A program made the position numbers and the translations under genes. Shown here piece by piece: positions 1 to 9,519 of a stretch of 64,000 nt of DNA. How positions within the stretch are numbered: position 1 is the stretch's first letter; every line of letters starts with the position of its first letter. Origin of the DNA: Anaerolineales bacterium (GTDB lineage: Bacteria; Chloroflexota; Anaerolineae; Anaerolineales; UBA11858); contig JADHTJ010000001.1 of the NCBI GenBank assembly GCA_016785015.1, positions 41,028 to 105,027 on the forward strand. The letters run 5' to 3'. The notes beneath the pieces were generated by a model that saw only the letters and a list, made by a program, of their open reading frames with translations, was not told the DNA's origin and did not search any database.

Positions 1-2
1 GC

Positions 3-1424
3 CATCATACCAACTTTAGCCGTTGGCTAAAAGAAAACCTGCTAAGTTCTGTTTCCAACATCTTGCTTACATTATTAGTCGGTTTGCTGATTGCCTCTGC
101 GTTTATAGGTGCCTTGCAATGGGGTATCTTGAACGCAACTTTTGACCCAGCAGCAACTGCTCCTGAATTACAGCCTGAAGATGGGGCTACCTGGGGGGTC
201 ATCGTGGGTGCTCGAAAACTGCTGGCGACCGGGGTACTCGGACCAGAATACTCGTGGCGTGTTTGGACAGCGCTGTTTTTTATCTTGGGTATGTGGCTGC
301 TTACTTATATAAGCAGCCGCCCAGTGTTGAAAGATAAATTGCGCGTTGTTCGCAATGTCATCAACGGACTATGGTTGCTCTCACCTGTTATCCTGTATAT
401 ATTCCTGGCCGGTGTAGCCAACGCTCCCTATAACTTTACAGGGGCGCTGACCGGCGGGGCTGTTTTGCTAGCCATTTACGCCTTGCTGTGGTGGCAAAAA
501 GTGATCCCCTTCAGATGGACAGGCCTGATCGCTACAGTTGCAACCTGGCCTGTGCTATACACAATTTGGTGGGCAATTGGAAATAGTGAAACTTTCACTC
601 CGATCAATGTAGATGAGTGGGGTGGGCTTCTCCTGACCCTCATAATCGCCAGTTCGGTGATTGTGCTTTCATTGCCTTTAGGCATGGTGCTAGCACTTGC
701 GCGGCAAAGTGATGTTTTCGGTATTCCCGCTTGGATTATCTGGCCTGCAGGCATCGGCGCGACCATATGGGGATTTACTTCCACTCCAGAATTGCTCGCA
801 ACATCTCGTAACCTTGTAGAGCAGTTACTTTCGTTCTGGCCAATTATGATCCTTGCCATAGCCTATCTGATCCATCGAATGTTCAAAGGCAATATGGTAT
901 CTGGTGCCAGTACAATGTTTATCGAGCTGATCCGAAGTGTGCCCCTGATTACACTCTTATTTATGGGAATCAATATGGCGCCCTTCTTCTTTTCAGCTGG
1001 CACAAGCATCGCTAAACCTTGGCCGGTTATCGTAGGCTACACGCTCTTCTCCTCCGCCTACATGGCTGAGACGATCCGCGGCGGCTTACAAGCTATTCCT
1101 AATGGACAATACGAAGCTTCCGATGCGCTGGGTTTCAACACCCTCCAAAAGATGCGCTTTATCATTTTGCCCCAGGCGCTGCGTATCGTCATTCCAGCGA
1201 TCGTCGGCCAGTTCATCGGCGCGTTCAAATCATCTTCATTGGTATCTATCGTCGGTCTCTTCGATTTCTTGGGGATCAACCGGGTGATTAGCTCCAACCC
1301 CCAGTGGCTGGGGCTGCGTGTCGAACTGTACGTGTTTATGGGATTAGTTTACTTCCTGGGCAGCTTCTTAATGTCATCTTATAGCCGAAGACTCGAAGCT
1401 CAATTGGGAGTTGGTGAACGATAG
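3..1424 (+). CDS. Amino-acid ABC transporter permease (AapM/HisM-like), 5' end outside the window
   Basis: Frame is open from base 3 (HHTNFSRWLKENLLSS...). Contains the EAA loop AETIRGGLQAIPNGQYEASDALGFNTLQKMRFIILPQALR; followed by an ABC ATPase. Confidence 0.9.
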   Translation, partial: HHTNFSRWLKENLLSSVSNILLTLLVGLLIASAFIGALQWGILNATFDPAATAPELQPEDGATWGVIVGARKLLATGVLGPEYSWRVWTALFFILGMWLLTYISSRPVLKDKLRVVRNVINGLWLLSPVILYIFLAGVANAPYNFTGALTGGAVLLAIYALLWWQKVIPFRWTGLIATVATWPVLYTIWWAIGNSETFTPINVDEWGGLLLTLIIASSVIVLSLPLGMVLALARQSDVFGIPAWIIWPAGIGATIWGFTSTPELLATSRNLVEQLLSFWPIMILAIAYLIHRMFKGNMVSGASTMFIELIRSVPLITLLFMGINMAPFFFSAGTSIAKPWPVIVGYTLFSSAYMAETIRGGLQAIPNGQYEASDALGFNTLQKMRFIILPQALRIVIPAIVGQFIGAFKSSSLVSIVGLFDFLGINRVISSNPQWLGLRVELYVFMGLVYFLGSFLMSSYSRRLEAQLGVGER

Positions 1425-1499
1425 AATTAAGTCATCAGTGAATAATAGTCAACGGTCAGATACATCTATCGACTGAAGATTAAAAGGAGAACGACAATC

Positions 1500-2267
1500 A
1501 TGGAATTCGAAGGCCCAGCACAAAGCTTTGTAGACGAGATTATCATCGTCGAGAATGTCCATAAATGGTTTGGTGAGTTCGAGGCGCTGCGCGGTGTAGA
1601 TCTTAGAGTAAAACCTGGCGAGGTGATCGTGATCATCGGACCCTCGGGATCAGGCAAATCCACTTTTATCCGTTGCCTCAACCGCTTGGAAGAACACCAG
1701 GAAGGCCGTATCATCATCGATGGCACCGAACTTTCCCACGACATTCGTAACATCCAGGAAGTTCGCCGTGAGGTTGGGATGGTGTTTCAGCAATTTAATC
1801 TCTTCCCACACCTGACCGTCTTGGACAATATAGCCTTGGCGCCGATCAACGTGCGTAATTGGACGCGTGATCGCGCCGAAGAGATTGCCATGAAATGGCT
1901 GACGCGGGTCGGCATTCCAGAGCAAGCAAGCAAATTCCCTGGGCAGTTATCAGGCGGTCAACAACAGCGCGTTGCCATCGCGCGCACGCTGGCGATGCAG
2001 CCCAAGATTCTGCTGTTTGATGAGCCTACATCTGCCCTCGATCCAGAAATGATCAGTGAAGTATTGGACGTAATGCGCGACCTGGCTCGTAGTGGATATA
2101 CCATCTTAGCCGTGACACACGAGATGGGGTTTGCCCGCGAAGTAGCCAACCGTATCATCTTTATGGATGCAGGTAAAATCGTCGAGGAAAATAACCCCGA
2201 AGACTTCTATAACAATCCCAAGGAAGATCGCACCAAACTCTTCTTGAGCCAGATCTTGCACCACTAA
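1500..2267 (+). CDS. Polar amino-acid ABC transporter ATP-binding protein (GlnQ/AapP-like)
   Basis: Walker [10 protein letters not shown], signature [16 protein letters not shown], Walker [15 protein letters not shown]. Confidence 0.95.
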   Translation: MEFEGPAQSFVDEIIIVENVHKWFGEFEALRGVDLRVKPGEVIVIIGPSGSGKSTFIRCLNRLEEHQEGRIIIDGTELSHDIRNIQEVRREVGMVFQQFNLFPHLTVLDNIALAPINVRNWTRDRAEEIAMKWLTRVGIPEQASKFPGQLSGGQQQRVAIARTLAMQPKILLFDEPTSALDPEMISEVLDVMRDLARSGYTILAVTHEMGFAREVANRIIFMDAGKIVEENNPEDFYNNPKEDRTKLFLSQILHH

Positions 2268-2289
2268 GATTCTCGAAAACACTTTTACT

Positions 2290-2335
2290 AGTGAACAACT
2301 GGGGAGCAGCGCGTCTGCTCTCCAGTTTTCATTTA
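2290..2335 (+). terminator. Rho-independent terminator after the ABC operon
   Basis: ACTGGGGAGCAG-cgcgt-CTGCTCTCCAGTTTTCATTT hairpin plus T-tract. Confidence 0.7.
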
Positions 2336-2466
2336 ATCACTGTGCTAAAATCCGCTTGAAACAAAAGAAAACAGGCTCATTGAGATATTGTGGGGCGTGG
2401 GACACGGATCGCACGGATTTCCACGGATTTTTTATGCTTCTATCGGTCGAATCCGTGTTGATCCGT

Positions 2467-2587
2467 GACTCTACTGCAAAAAGCCACCAAGCGAGTTTCC
2501 CGCCGGAATATATGGGAGTGGTTGCGGAGCAACTACCCCCATATATTCCGGCGGGAGCCATCGTCTGGTAGTTTTTTCAGTGGAGTC
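2467..2587 (-). mobile_element. MITE-like palindromic element, 121 bp, copy 1 (family A)
   Basis: GACTC...GAGTC terminal inverted repeats (GACTCTACTGCAAAAAGCCACCA / TGGTAGTTTTTTCAGTGGAGTC). Flanked by ATCCGT direct repeats (2461-2466 and 2588-2593). Same length as the copy at 24205-24325, in opposite orientation. Confidence 0.8.
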
Positions 2588-2653
2588 ATCCGTGTACAAA
2601 AAAGTTTGACCACATATAATATCAAAGAGCCAGAAAACAAAGCAGGCACAAAT

Positions 2654-4849
2654 ATGAAAACCTCACCAAGAATTCAGCTCTTCCCCCACACAACTCGAAA
2701 CAAAACAACGCGAAGTGGCAATCAACTAACCATTGCTGGTTGTGACCTCACAGAATTAGCAGATCAGTACGGCACCCCGCTCTATGTCTACGATGCCGCC
2801 ACATTGAATGCAGCGGTGCAATCTTATCAACTAGCCCTGACCCAGTTTTACCCAGGCCATGCAGGCATCACCTACGCGGGCAAAGCCTTTTTGAGCCTGG
2901 CAATCGCCCAATGGACGCAGCGCCACAATCTTTGGGTGGACTGTACTGGTCTCGGCGAACTGCGCATTGCCGCAGCCGCGGCTGTTCCGAAAGAGCGAAC
3001 GCTCATCCATGGAGTCAACAAATCGCCACAAGTTCTCTCCACCGGGATCTCTCAAGCTGGAACGATTGTGGTCGATAATCTCACCGAACTGGAGCGCCTC
3101 AAAACACTCGCGCAGAGCAATCCCACCAACATACCAGATATATGGCTGCGCTTCCGACCAGGAGCAGCTGTAGAAACACACGCTCATATTCAAACCGGGC
3201 AGCACGACAGCAAGTTCGGCATGAGCGGCCAGGAAATTGTACAAGCAGCTCACATATGCCGTGCTAACAAACTGCCCTTCAACGGGCTCCATTTCCATCT
3301 CGGTTCACAGTTCCATATCCCCGACCCCATTGAGCACGCCATTCGACGAACGCTGGATCTTGCAGAAGAACTGCAAATGGGGGCGGATTGGACTCTTTGT
3401 TTGGGGGGTGGATGGGGCGTCCCTTATCATGAGGATGATCTCCCACACGCATCTATCGAAGATTTCGTTCACTTTTCGGCTGGAATTGTAGTGGATGGCT
3501 GCACCCAGAGAGGGATCCCGCTCCCGCGCCTGCAACTGGAGCCGGGGCGCAGTTTGGTAGCCCAGGCCGGGGTCGCCATTTACCGCACAGGAACAATCAA
3601 GCACACCCCCGAAAGGAGATGGATTCTGCTCGATGGCGGCCTGGCAGACAACCCGCGTTTCGCTCTCTACCAGGCACGCTACTCAGCTTTGCCAATTGTC
3701 GAACCCTTGCGCCCAAATGCTGACTCTGCTTGGTTAGCAGGCCCCTTCTGTGAAAGCGGCGACGTGCTCATCGAGGCCCTACCCTTCCCCGAAATCGACC
3801 CTGGTGAACTGATTGCCATTCCAGTAAGTGGGGCATACCAACTCAGCATGGCCAGCAATTACAATGGGGCCACGCGCCCCGCGGTGCTCTGGCTCGAAGA
3901 TGGTCAGGCTACAGTAATTCGAAATCGAGAAAGTCCTGATGATCTAATTCGTCATGACAAACCCCTACCCAATTCCAGCACAAACTTCTCATCGGTATTG
4001 TTCCACAAATTCCATGGCTTGGGAAACGACTATATCGTGGTCAGAGAAGACGATTTGGAAACACCGTTCACCCCAGCCCAGATCCAACAGATTTGCGACC
4101 GCCAGTATGGGTTTGGCTCTGATGGCATCGCCCTTGACTGCTCAAAACCTAAAGATGATTTTTTCACTGTGCGCTTTTTCAACCCCGATGGCAGCGAAGC
4201 TGAAAAGAGCGGCAATGGTCTGCGCATCTTCGCCCGCTATCTTTGGGATGCGGAACGGGTTGGCCTAGAAGCATTCCAAATCATGACACCGGGGGGAGAG
4301 GTCAGAGCACTGGTTCATCAGGGCGGCGAGAGCGTGACAATTGAGATGGGAAAAGCGGACTTCGACAGCCGTCAAATTCCAACTGAGGGCGCACACCGCG
4401 AGTCCATCAATGAGATGATGCTCATAGATGGGCAAGAACTCACTTATTGTGTGGTGAGCATGGGTAACCCACACTGCGTCGTTTTGTGTGATGAAATCTC
4501 AGTCGAAGATGCAAAGAAATGGGGGCCCTTAATCGAAAAAGAAGCGCGTTTTCCTAATCGCACCAACGTGCAGTTTTTGAAGGTAATAGATCGAGATAAT
4601 ATTCAAATCGAGATTTGGGAGCGCGGCGCCGGATACACCCTGGCATCAGGGAGCAGCAGTTGCGCGGCGGCGGCAGTTGCACATCGGCTGGGATTATGCG
4701 ATGGGGATATTACGGTTCATATGCCAGGAGGAGAATTAGAGATTTCCATCGGCGAGAATTTCGATATTAATATGGCGGGTCCAGTTGCCAAAGTTTGGCA
4801 AGGGAATATCTCAGAAGAAGTTTTTGATGATCTAACCACAGATAAATAG
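2654..4849 (+). CDS. Fused diaminopimelate decarboxylase (LysA) - diaminopimelate epimerase-like (DapF) protein
   Basis: N-terminal LysA: YAGKAF (PLP Lys), HFHLGSQ, LEPGRSLV, CESGDVL. C-terminal DapF: FHKFHGLGNDYIVV, YGFGSDGI, FFNPDGSEAEKSGNGLR, MGNPHCV, ERGAGYTLASGSSSCAAAA. ORF opens at 2465 inside the MITE, but ATG 2654 (MKTSPRIQLF) is the likelier start. Confidence 0.9.
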   Translation: MKTSPRIQLFPHTTRNKTTRSGNQLTIAGCDLTELADQYGTPLYVYDAATLNAAVQSYQLALTQFYPGHAGITYAGKAFLSLAIAQWTQRHNLWVDCTGLGELRIAAAAAVPKERTLIHGVNKSPQVLSTGISQAGTIVVDNLTELERLKTLAQSNPTNIPDIWLRFRPGAAVETHAHIQTGQHDSKFGMSGQEIVQAAHICRANKLPFNGLHFHLGSQFHIPDPIEHAIRRTLDLAEELQMGADWTLCLGGGWGVPYHEDDLPHASIEDFVHFSAGIVVDGCTQRGIPLPRLQLEPGRSLVAQAGVAIYRTGTIKHTPERRWILLDGGLADNPRFALYQARYSALPIVEPLRPNADSAWLAGPFCESGDVLIEALPFPEIDPGELIAIPVSGAYQLSMASNYNGATRPAVLWLEDGQATVIRNRESPDDLIRHDKPLPNSSTNFSSVLFHKFHGLGNDYIVVREDDLETPFTPAQIQQICDRQYGFGSDGIALDCSKPKDDFFTVRFFNPDGSEAEKSGNGLRIFARYLWDAERVGLEAFQIMTPGGEVRALVHQGGESVTIEMGKADFDSRQIPTEGAHRESINEMMLIDGQELTYCVVSMGNPHCVVLCDEISVEDAKKWGPLIEKEARFPNRTNVQFLKVIDRDNIQIEIWERGAGYTLASGSSSCAAAAVAHRLGLCDGDITVHMPGGELEISIGENFDINMAGPVAKVWQGNISEEVFDDLTTDK

Positions 4850-5092
4850 GATGAATTAGATAGTGTAATGATCAATCTATGTTCATCCTATTATGACAGC
4901 ACAAGGTTGGTGATTTATATCATTTTTCTAACTTGCTAAGGCTGGTCTCGGCCTAATATTCTCCGATCTTACGTTGGAATACGATTCATCTGTGAGATTT
5001 TTTATGCAACTTTGTTTTCACCCGCTCCACAGTGATCCCCTCGTGGGGATATTCTACAACCCAAAATGGGTCATAGAGCGCCAACCGACGCC

Positions 5093-5125
5093 AGAAGCTA
5101 AACTTCTGCCAGAAGTTTAGCTTCT
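5093..5125. repeat. 33-bp perfect palindrome, copy 1
   Basis: AGAAGCTAAACTTCTGCCAGAAGTTTAGCTTCT (16+1+16). Confidence 0.8.
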
Positions 5126-5154
5126 TCACATTCAAAATCGACTCTTTCCTGGAG

Positions 5155-5310
5155 AGGTTGCACGGCTGGGATTTCGATGAAGGAATCACAGTTCGTATGC
5201 AGGGGGTAAACTGGAGATTGCCATCAACGAAGATTTCGAAATCAGCATGAACGGACCGGTCGTCAAAGTGTGGCAAGGGTATCTTTCAGAAGAAGGTTTC
5301 AAAGAATAAT
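5155..5310 (+). pseudogene. Frameshifted 3' remnant of a second dapF-like gene
   Basis: DEGITVRMQG-(+1 frame)-GKLEIAINEDFEISMNGPVVKVWQGYLSEEGFKE* matches the intact gene's CDGDITVHMPGGELEISIGENFDINMAGPVAKVWQGNISEEVFDD. Confidence 0.8.
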
Positions 5311-5317
5311 CACAGAT

Positions 5318-5391
5318 GACGCCACTGAAAAAACTACCACCCTCATATATCCCGTCGGGAAACTCACTTGGTGGCTTTTTGCAGTAGAGTC
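5318..5391 (+). mobile_element. Internally deleted MITE-like element (family A), 74 bp
   Basis: GACGCCACTGAAAAAACTACCA...CGTCGGGAAACTCACTTGGTGGCTTTTTGCAGTAGAGTC. Both ends match family A; the central hairpin is mostly lost. Confidence 0.75.
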
Positions 5392-5416
5392 TCAGATGAA
5401 TGGGATGATTTGAAGA

Positions 5417-5449
5417 AGAAGCTAAACTTTTGACAAAAGTTTAGCTTCT
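5417..5449. repeat. 33-bp perfect palindrome, copy 2
   Basis: AGAAGCTAAACTTTTGACAAAAGTTTAGCTTCT (16+1+16), with a compensated substitution relative to copy 1. Confidence 0.8.
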
Positions 5450-5528
5450 CATATGCCCAGGACGCCAAGATCGCAAAGTTTATTCAATGAATTCTCTGCG
5501 TTCTTCGCGCTCTTCGTGGTTCAACAAA

Positions 5529-6821
5529 TCATTGATAAGTTGGATGATTTTGGCAAATCTTAGCCACCCGCGCTCTAACGCGCTCAACAACATCCGCATC
5601 AGGCTCATCTTTCCCCACTAAAGCATCTAAAACATCTGCAATCAAATTACCGATCACCGTAAACGTTTCTGCATCCATCCCGCGCGTGGTGCCCGCGGCT
5701 GTACCCAGGCGCAGACCCGTCCACTGCTTAGGATTTGGGGGGTCAAAGGGGATCGGATTCTTATTACAGGTGATATTGGTATCCTCTAAAAAATTCACTG
5801 ATTGGGTGCCTAATAATCCTTTGGGCTTCAGATCTACCAAGACAATATGCGTGTCTGTACCACCGGTGCAGATTCCAAACCCGCGCTGTTCCAAAGAATC
5901 AGCCAATGCGCGGGCATTTTCCACAACTTGCCCCGCATAATCCTTGAAAGAAGGCCGCAGCGCTTCGCCCAGGCAGACTGCTTTAGCAGCAATCGTATTG
6001 GGGTGCAGGCTTCCCTGCATCCCAGGGAAGATGGATGAATCTATTTTCTTTGCCAGTTGGGGGTCATCGGTGAGTAATAATCCACCGCGCGGCCCGCGCA
6101 GCGTTTTGGTGGTTGTGCAGCTAACGATATGGGCGTGGGGTATGGGGTTGGGATGCACGCCGCCCGCCACCAATCCAGCGAAATGAGCCATATCTACCAG
6201 GAAAGTAGCCCCCACACGATCAGCCACCGAACGGATAAATGGGAAATCAATCACGCGAGGATACGCCGACCCTCCTGCGATGATCAATTTGGGTTTATGT
6301 TCTATTGCCAAGCGTTCAAGTTCATCGTAATCAAGTAATCCAGATTGCGGATCAACCCCATACTGCACGGCATTGAACCACTTGCCAGACATATTCGGCG
6401 GCGCGCCATGACTTAAATGTCCGCCGGCCGTTAGGGCCATACTCATCACCGTATCACCCGGTTTGAGTAAGGCCACGAAGACAGCCTGATTTGCCTGTGA
6501 TCCAGAATGGGCTTGCACATTTGCGTATTTACACCCAAACAAATCTGTCGCCCGCTCGATGGCGGCGCGTTCCGCTTCGTCAAGGATCTTCGCCCCTCCA
6601 TGATAGCGCGCCCCGGGATAGCCTTCGACAGTCTTGTTGGTGATCGTATCTCCGAGCGCTTCTAATACTGCCCGGCTGACGATGTTCTCTGAGGCGATCA
6701 ATTCAATTTGATCTGCCTGGCGTTTTCCTTCTCGATCTAAAATATCTGCTAGTAATGGGTCATTTTGAGTAAGAGATTCTGTAAAATGGGCACTGATTTC
6801 AGGGGATTGTCTTGAGCTCAT
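5529..6821 (-). CDS. glyA: Serine hydroxymethyltransferase
   Basis: Full-length SHMT: RQADQIELIASENIVSRAVLEALG, YPGARYHGG, MAHFAGLVAGG, VSCTTTKTLRGPRGG. Confidence 0.97.
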   Translation of the reverse strand: MSSRQSPEISAHFTESLTQNDPLLADILDREGKRQADQIELIASENIVSRAVLEALGDTITNKTVEGYPGARYHGGAKILDEAERAAIERATDLFGCKYANVQAHSGSQANQAVFVALLKPGDTVMSMALTAGGHLSHGAPPNMSGKWFNAVQYGVDPQSGLLDYDELERLAIEHKPKLIIAGGSAYPRVIDFPFIRSVADRVGATFLVDMAHFAGLVAGGVHPNPIPHAHIVSCTTTKTLRGPRGGLLLTDDPQLAKKIDSSIFPGMQGSLHPNTIAAKAVCLGEALRPSFKDYAGQVVENARALADSLEQRGFGICTGGTDTHIVLVDLKPKGLLGTQSVNFLEDTNITCNKNPIPFDPPNPKQWTGLRLGTAAGTTRGMDAETFTVIGNLIADVLDALVGKDEPDADVVERVRARVAKICQNHPTYQ

Positions 6822-7063
6822 ATTTTCTCCAATTGGTTGGGGCAGGGAGTCATGAATCTAAAATTAGTATACAACATCCTCTCGCCATATTTCAAAGCGA
6901 CTCCTCAGTTTTACATATTCGTCGAATGATCTTCTCAAGCAGTCCAAATGGAATATTCTAAAGATATTCTCAATATTTAGGTATGTTAATTCGATAATTA
7001 CTACTATACACTTAATAATCATTGACTTTTTTGCACAATTAAGATATTTTATTAAACAATATT

Positions 7064-7534
7064 ATGACGAACAGCATTCTTGACGATCTCGACAAATTGA
7101 TTCTGGCCGAATTACAAGCCGATGCCCGCATCAGCAACACCGAATTGGCTCGGCGCGTAAACCTGTCGCCGCCTGCCACACACGCGCGCGTGCGTCGGCT
7201 TGAAGAAAGTGGCCTCGCTGACCGCTACGTGACATTAGTGAACAAAAAACAGGCCGGGTACGATATGCTTTGCTTTGTGCGCGTCCGGCTGCAACTGCAT
7301 GATACTGAACAAGTGGAAGGCTTTCACAAAGCTGTTCACGAAATACCTGAAGTGCTTGAATGTCATTTTGTCACCGGAGATCATGATTATCTTCTCAAAG
7401 TGTTAGCACGCAATTCAGAAGACTTAGAAGATTTCCTGGTCAATCGTTTGACTCCAATTCCGGGAGTCGCACAAATCCATACCAGCCTTGTTTTAAGAGA
7501 AGTAAAAAATTCGACAATCATCCCCTTGAAATAA
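7064..7534 (+). CDS. Lrp/AsnC-family transcriptional regulator
   Basis: LDDLDKLILAELQADARISNTELARRVNLSPPATHARVRRLEESG, AsnC-type HTH plus RAM domain. Confidence 0.93.
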   Translation: MTNSILDDLDKLILAELQADARISNTELARRVNLSPPATHARVRRLEESGLADRYVTLVNKKQAGYDMLCFVRVRLQLHDTEQVEGFHKAVHEIPEVLECHFVTGDHDYLLKVLARNSEDLEDFLVNRLTPIPGVAQIHTSLVLREVKNSTIIPLK

Positions 7535-7562
7535 AAGGATCAACTCAACTCTAGGAGGCAGC

Positions 7563-8978
7563 ATGTCCAATCACAAATTTCAAACCATGGGTCAGCAATT
7601 TGGCCGCCGTTCTTGGGCCGAACCGTGGAAGATTAAAATGGTAGAGCCTATCCGCATGGTCACAGCGGAAGAACGCACAAAGGCTTGCAAGGAAGCTGGC
7701 TACAATACTTTCCTAATGCGCTCTGAAGATGTGTATATCGATCTGCTGACAGACAGCGGCACTAGTGCCATGAGCGACCGTCAATGGTCTGGCATGATGA
7801 TGGGCGACGAGGCTTACGCGGGCAGTCGCAACTATTACAACCTGGAAAATGCAATCCAAAAGTATTATGGCTATAAGTATGTGGTGCCCACCCATCAGGG
7901 ACGCGGGGCGGAGCACCTGATTAGTCAGGCCGTGATCAATGAGGGTGATTACATTCCTGGCAATATGTATTTCACCACCACCCGCCTGCACCAGGAGTTG
8001 GCTGGGGGTACCTTTGTGGATGTGATCATCGACGTGGCCCATGACCCCACAGATCAACACCCCTTCAAGGGCAACGTGGATCTCGACAAAATGCAGGCTC
8101 TGGTAGATAAAGTCGGCGCCGACAAAATTCCTTATGTCAGCCTGGCGGGCACGGTTAACATGGCCGGTGGGCAACCGGTCAGCATGGCCAATGTCAAAGC
8201 TTTGAAAGAATTTTGCGACAAACATGGCATCCGCGTTTATCTCGATGCCACACGCATGTATGAGAATGCCTTCTTCATCCAAGAACGCGAGGAAGGCTAC
8301 GCCGATAAATCTATTGCCGAAATCTTGCTGGAGTTCTGCAGTTACACAGACGCAGCCTGGATGAGCGCCAAGAAAGACAATCTGGTTAATATTGGCGGCT
8401 GGCTGGCAGTCAATCAGGCAGAGGTTGCCGAGAAAGCCCGCAATATGGTGGTGGTCTACGAAGGGCTGCACACCTATGGCGGCATGGCCGGACGCGATAT
8501 GGAAGCGCTGGCCATCGGTATTGCAGAGGGCGTGCAGGATGATCATGTCGCCTCGCGCGTCCGTCAAGTTCGATACCTGGGCAAATTACTCTTGGATTGG
8601 ACCATCCCCATCATGGAGCCCATCGGTGGACATGCCATCTTCGTGGATGCTAAGCGATTTTACGATCATATCCCCCAGGATCAATTCCCTGCCCAAACGT
8701 TGGCCGCGCAACTTTATTTGGACTCAGGTGTGCGCTCGATGGAACGCGGCGTCGTCAGCGCGGGACGTGACCCCAAAACAGGGCATCATCGTTTCCCGGC
8801 CCTGGAGTTGACTCGCCTGACAATCCCGAGGCGTGTCTACACCCAGGCACATATGGATGTGGTCGCTGAGAGTCTCAAAGCTGTTTATGACAACCGCAAA
8901 CAAACCAAGGGCTTGAAGATGGTTTACGAACCAGAATATCTGCGCTTTTTCCAGGCGCGCTTTGAAGCCATTGAGTGA
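7563..8978 (+). CDS. tpl: Tyrosine phenol-lyase (beta-tyrosinase)
   Basis: Colinear with TPL/TnaA. Carries the TPL-type residues in MYFTTTRLHQE and SMERGVVSAGRD rather than the tryptophanase-type ones. Confidence 0.85.
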   Translation: MSNHKFQTMGQQFGRRSWAEPWKIKMVEPIRMVTAEERTKACKEAGYNTFLMRSEDVYIDLLTDSGTSAMSDRQWSGMMMGDEAYAGSRNYYNLENAIQKYYGYKYVVPTHQGRGAEHLISQAVINEGDYIPGNMYFTTTRLHQELAGGTFVDVIIDVAHDPTDQHPFKGNVDLDKMQALVDKVGADKIPYVSLAGTVNMAGGQPVSMANVKALKEFCDKHGIRVYLDATRMYENAFFIQEREEGYADKSIAEILLEFCSYTDAAWMSAKKDNLVNIGGWLAVNQAEVAEKARNMVVVYEGLHTYGGMAGRDMEALAIGIAEGVQDDHVASRVRQVRYLGKLLLDWTIPIMEPIGGHAIFVDAKRFYDHIPQDQFPAQTLAAQLYLDSGVRSMERGVVSAGRDPKTGHHRFPALELTRLTIPRRVYTQAHMDVVAESLKAVYDNRKQTKGLKMVYEPEYLRFFQARFEAIE

Positions 8979-9002
8979 CTAAAGTACAAATTTCCCCAAG
9001 TA

Positions 9003-9047
9003 AACGAAAAGGTGCGTACGGAATTATCGACCGTACGCACCTTTGTT
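9003..9047 (+). terminator. Rho-independent terminator after tpl
   Basis: AAAGGTGCGTACGG-aattatcga-CCGTACGCACCTTTGTTTT. Confidence 0.85.
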
Positions 9048-9099
9048 TTACAGAACATGGATGACGCGGATATATCGAATTATCACGGATAAATTAATA

Positions 9100-9207
9100 A
9101 CTCATGTTACGCACACGTAGCGAGGTTTCCCTGGGAATAGGGGGTCGGGGGCGAAGCCCCCACCCCCTATTCCCAGGGAGGTTCTCTTTAGGTTGCGTAA
9201 CATGAGT
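9100..9207. mobile_element. MITE-like palindromic element (family B), 108 bp
   Basis: 14-bp perfect terminal inverted repeats ACTCATGTTACGCA / TGCGTAACATGAGT. Internal hairpin CCCTGGGAATAGGGGGT...ACCCCCTATTCCCAGGG. TAATA on both sides. Confidence 0.7.
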
Positions 9208-9252
9208 TAATAATCTGCGTAAATCCGAATAATCAGCCTTGCCGCAGTCCAT

Positions 9253-9480
9253 TTAGGATTTTTGTTCTTGAAGTTCGATGGCCTTCTGAAGCTTATACAG
9301 AAATTCATCGAGTGGGACCCTGTGAATTTGGGCAGCTCGCTCGACACTGATGGCTTTTGTAAGGAATCTGCGGAATGAGTAGCGGGCTACTCGTTTGATG
9401 CCGAGCACCTCCATGACGTCAGCAATATCACCATACTCTTGCAGGATTTCAGACACTTTTGTATCTTTAGTGATTTCCAT
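9253..9480 (-). CDS. Small DUF1858-like domain protein
   Basis: MEITKDTKVSEILQEYGDIADVMEVLGIKRVARYSFRRFLTKAISVERAAQIHRVPLDEFLYKL. Confidence 0.6.
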   Translation of the reverse strand: MEITKDTKVSEILQEYGDIADVMEVLGIKRVARYSFRRFLTKAISVERAAQIHRVPLDEFLYKLQKAIELQEQKS

Positions 9481-9519
9481 TATTTTTCTCCTGATATACC
9501 AATAAATTTGTATTCCTCG

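Noticed and set aside
2465-2653. N-terminal extension of the LysA-DapF ORF (MTLLQKATKRVSRRNIWEW...)
   Set aside because: It is translation of the MITE and its flank. ATG 2654 starts the recognisable protein.
4986-5276. 96-aa minus-strand ORF
   Set aside because: Antisense to the dapF remnant and the 33-bp palindrome; no coding signature.
7713-8567. 284-aa minus-strand ORF
   Set aside because: Fully antisense to tpl, which has strong homology; a by-product of codon bias.
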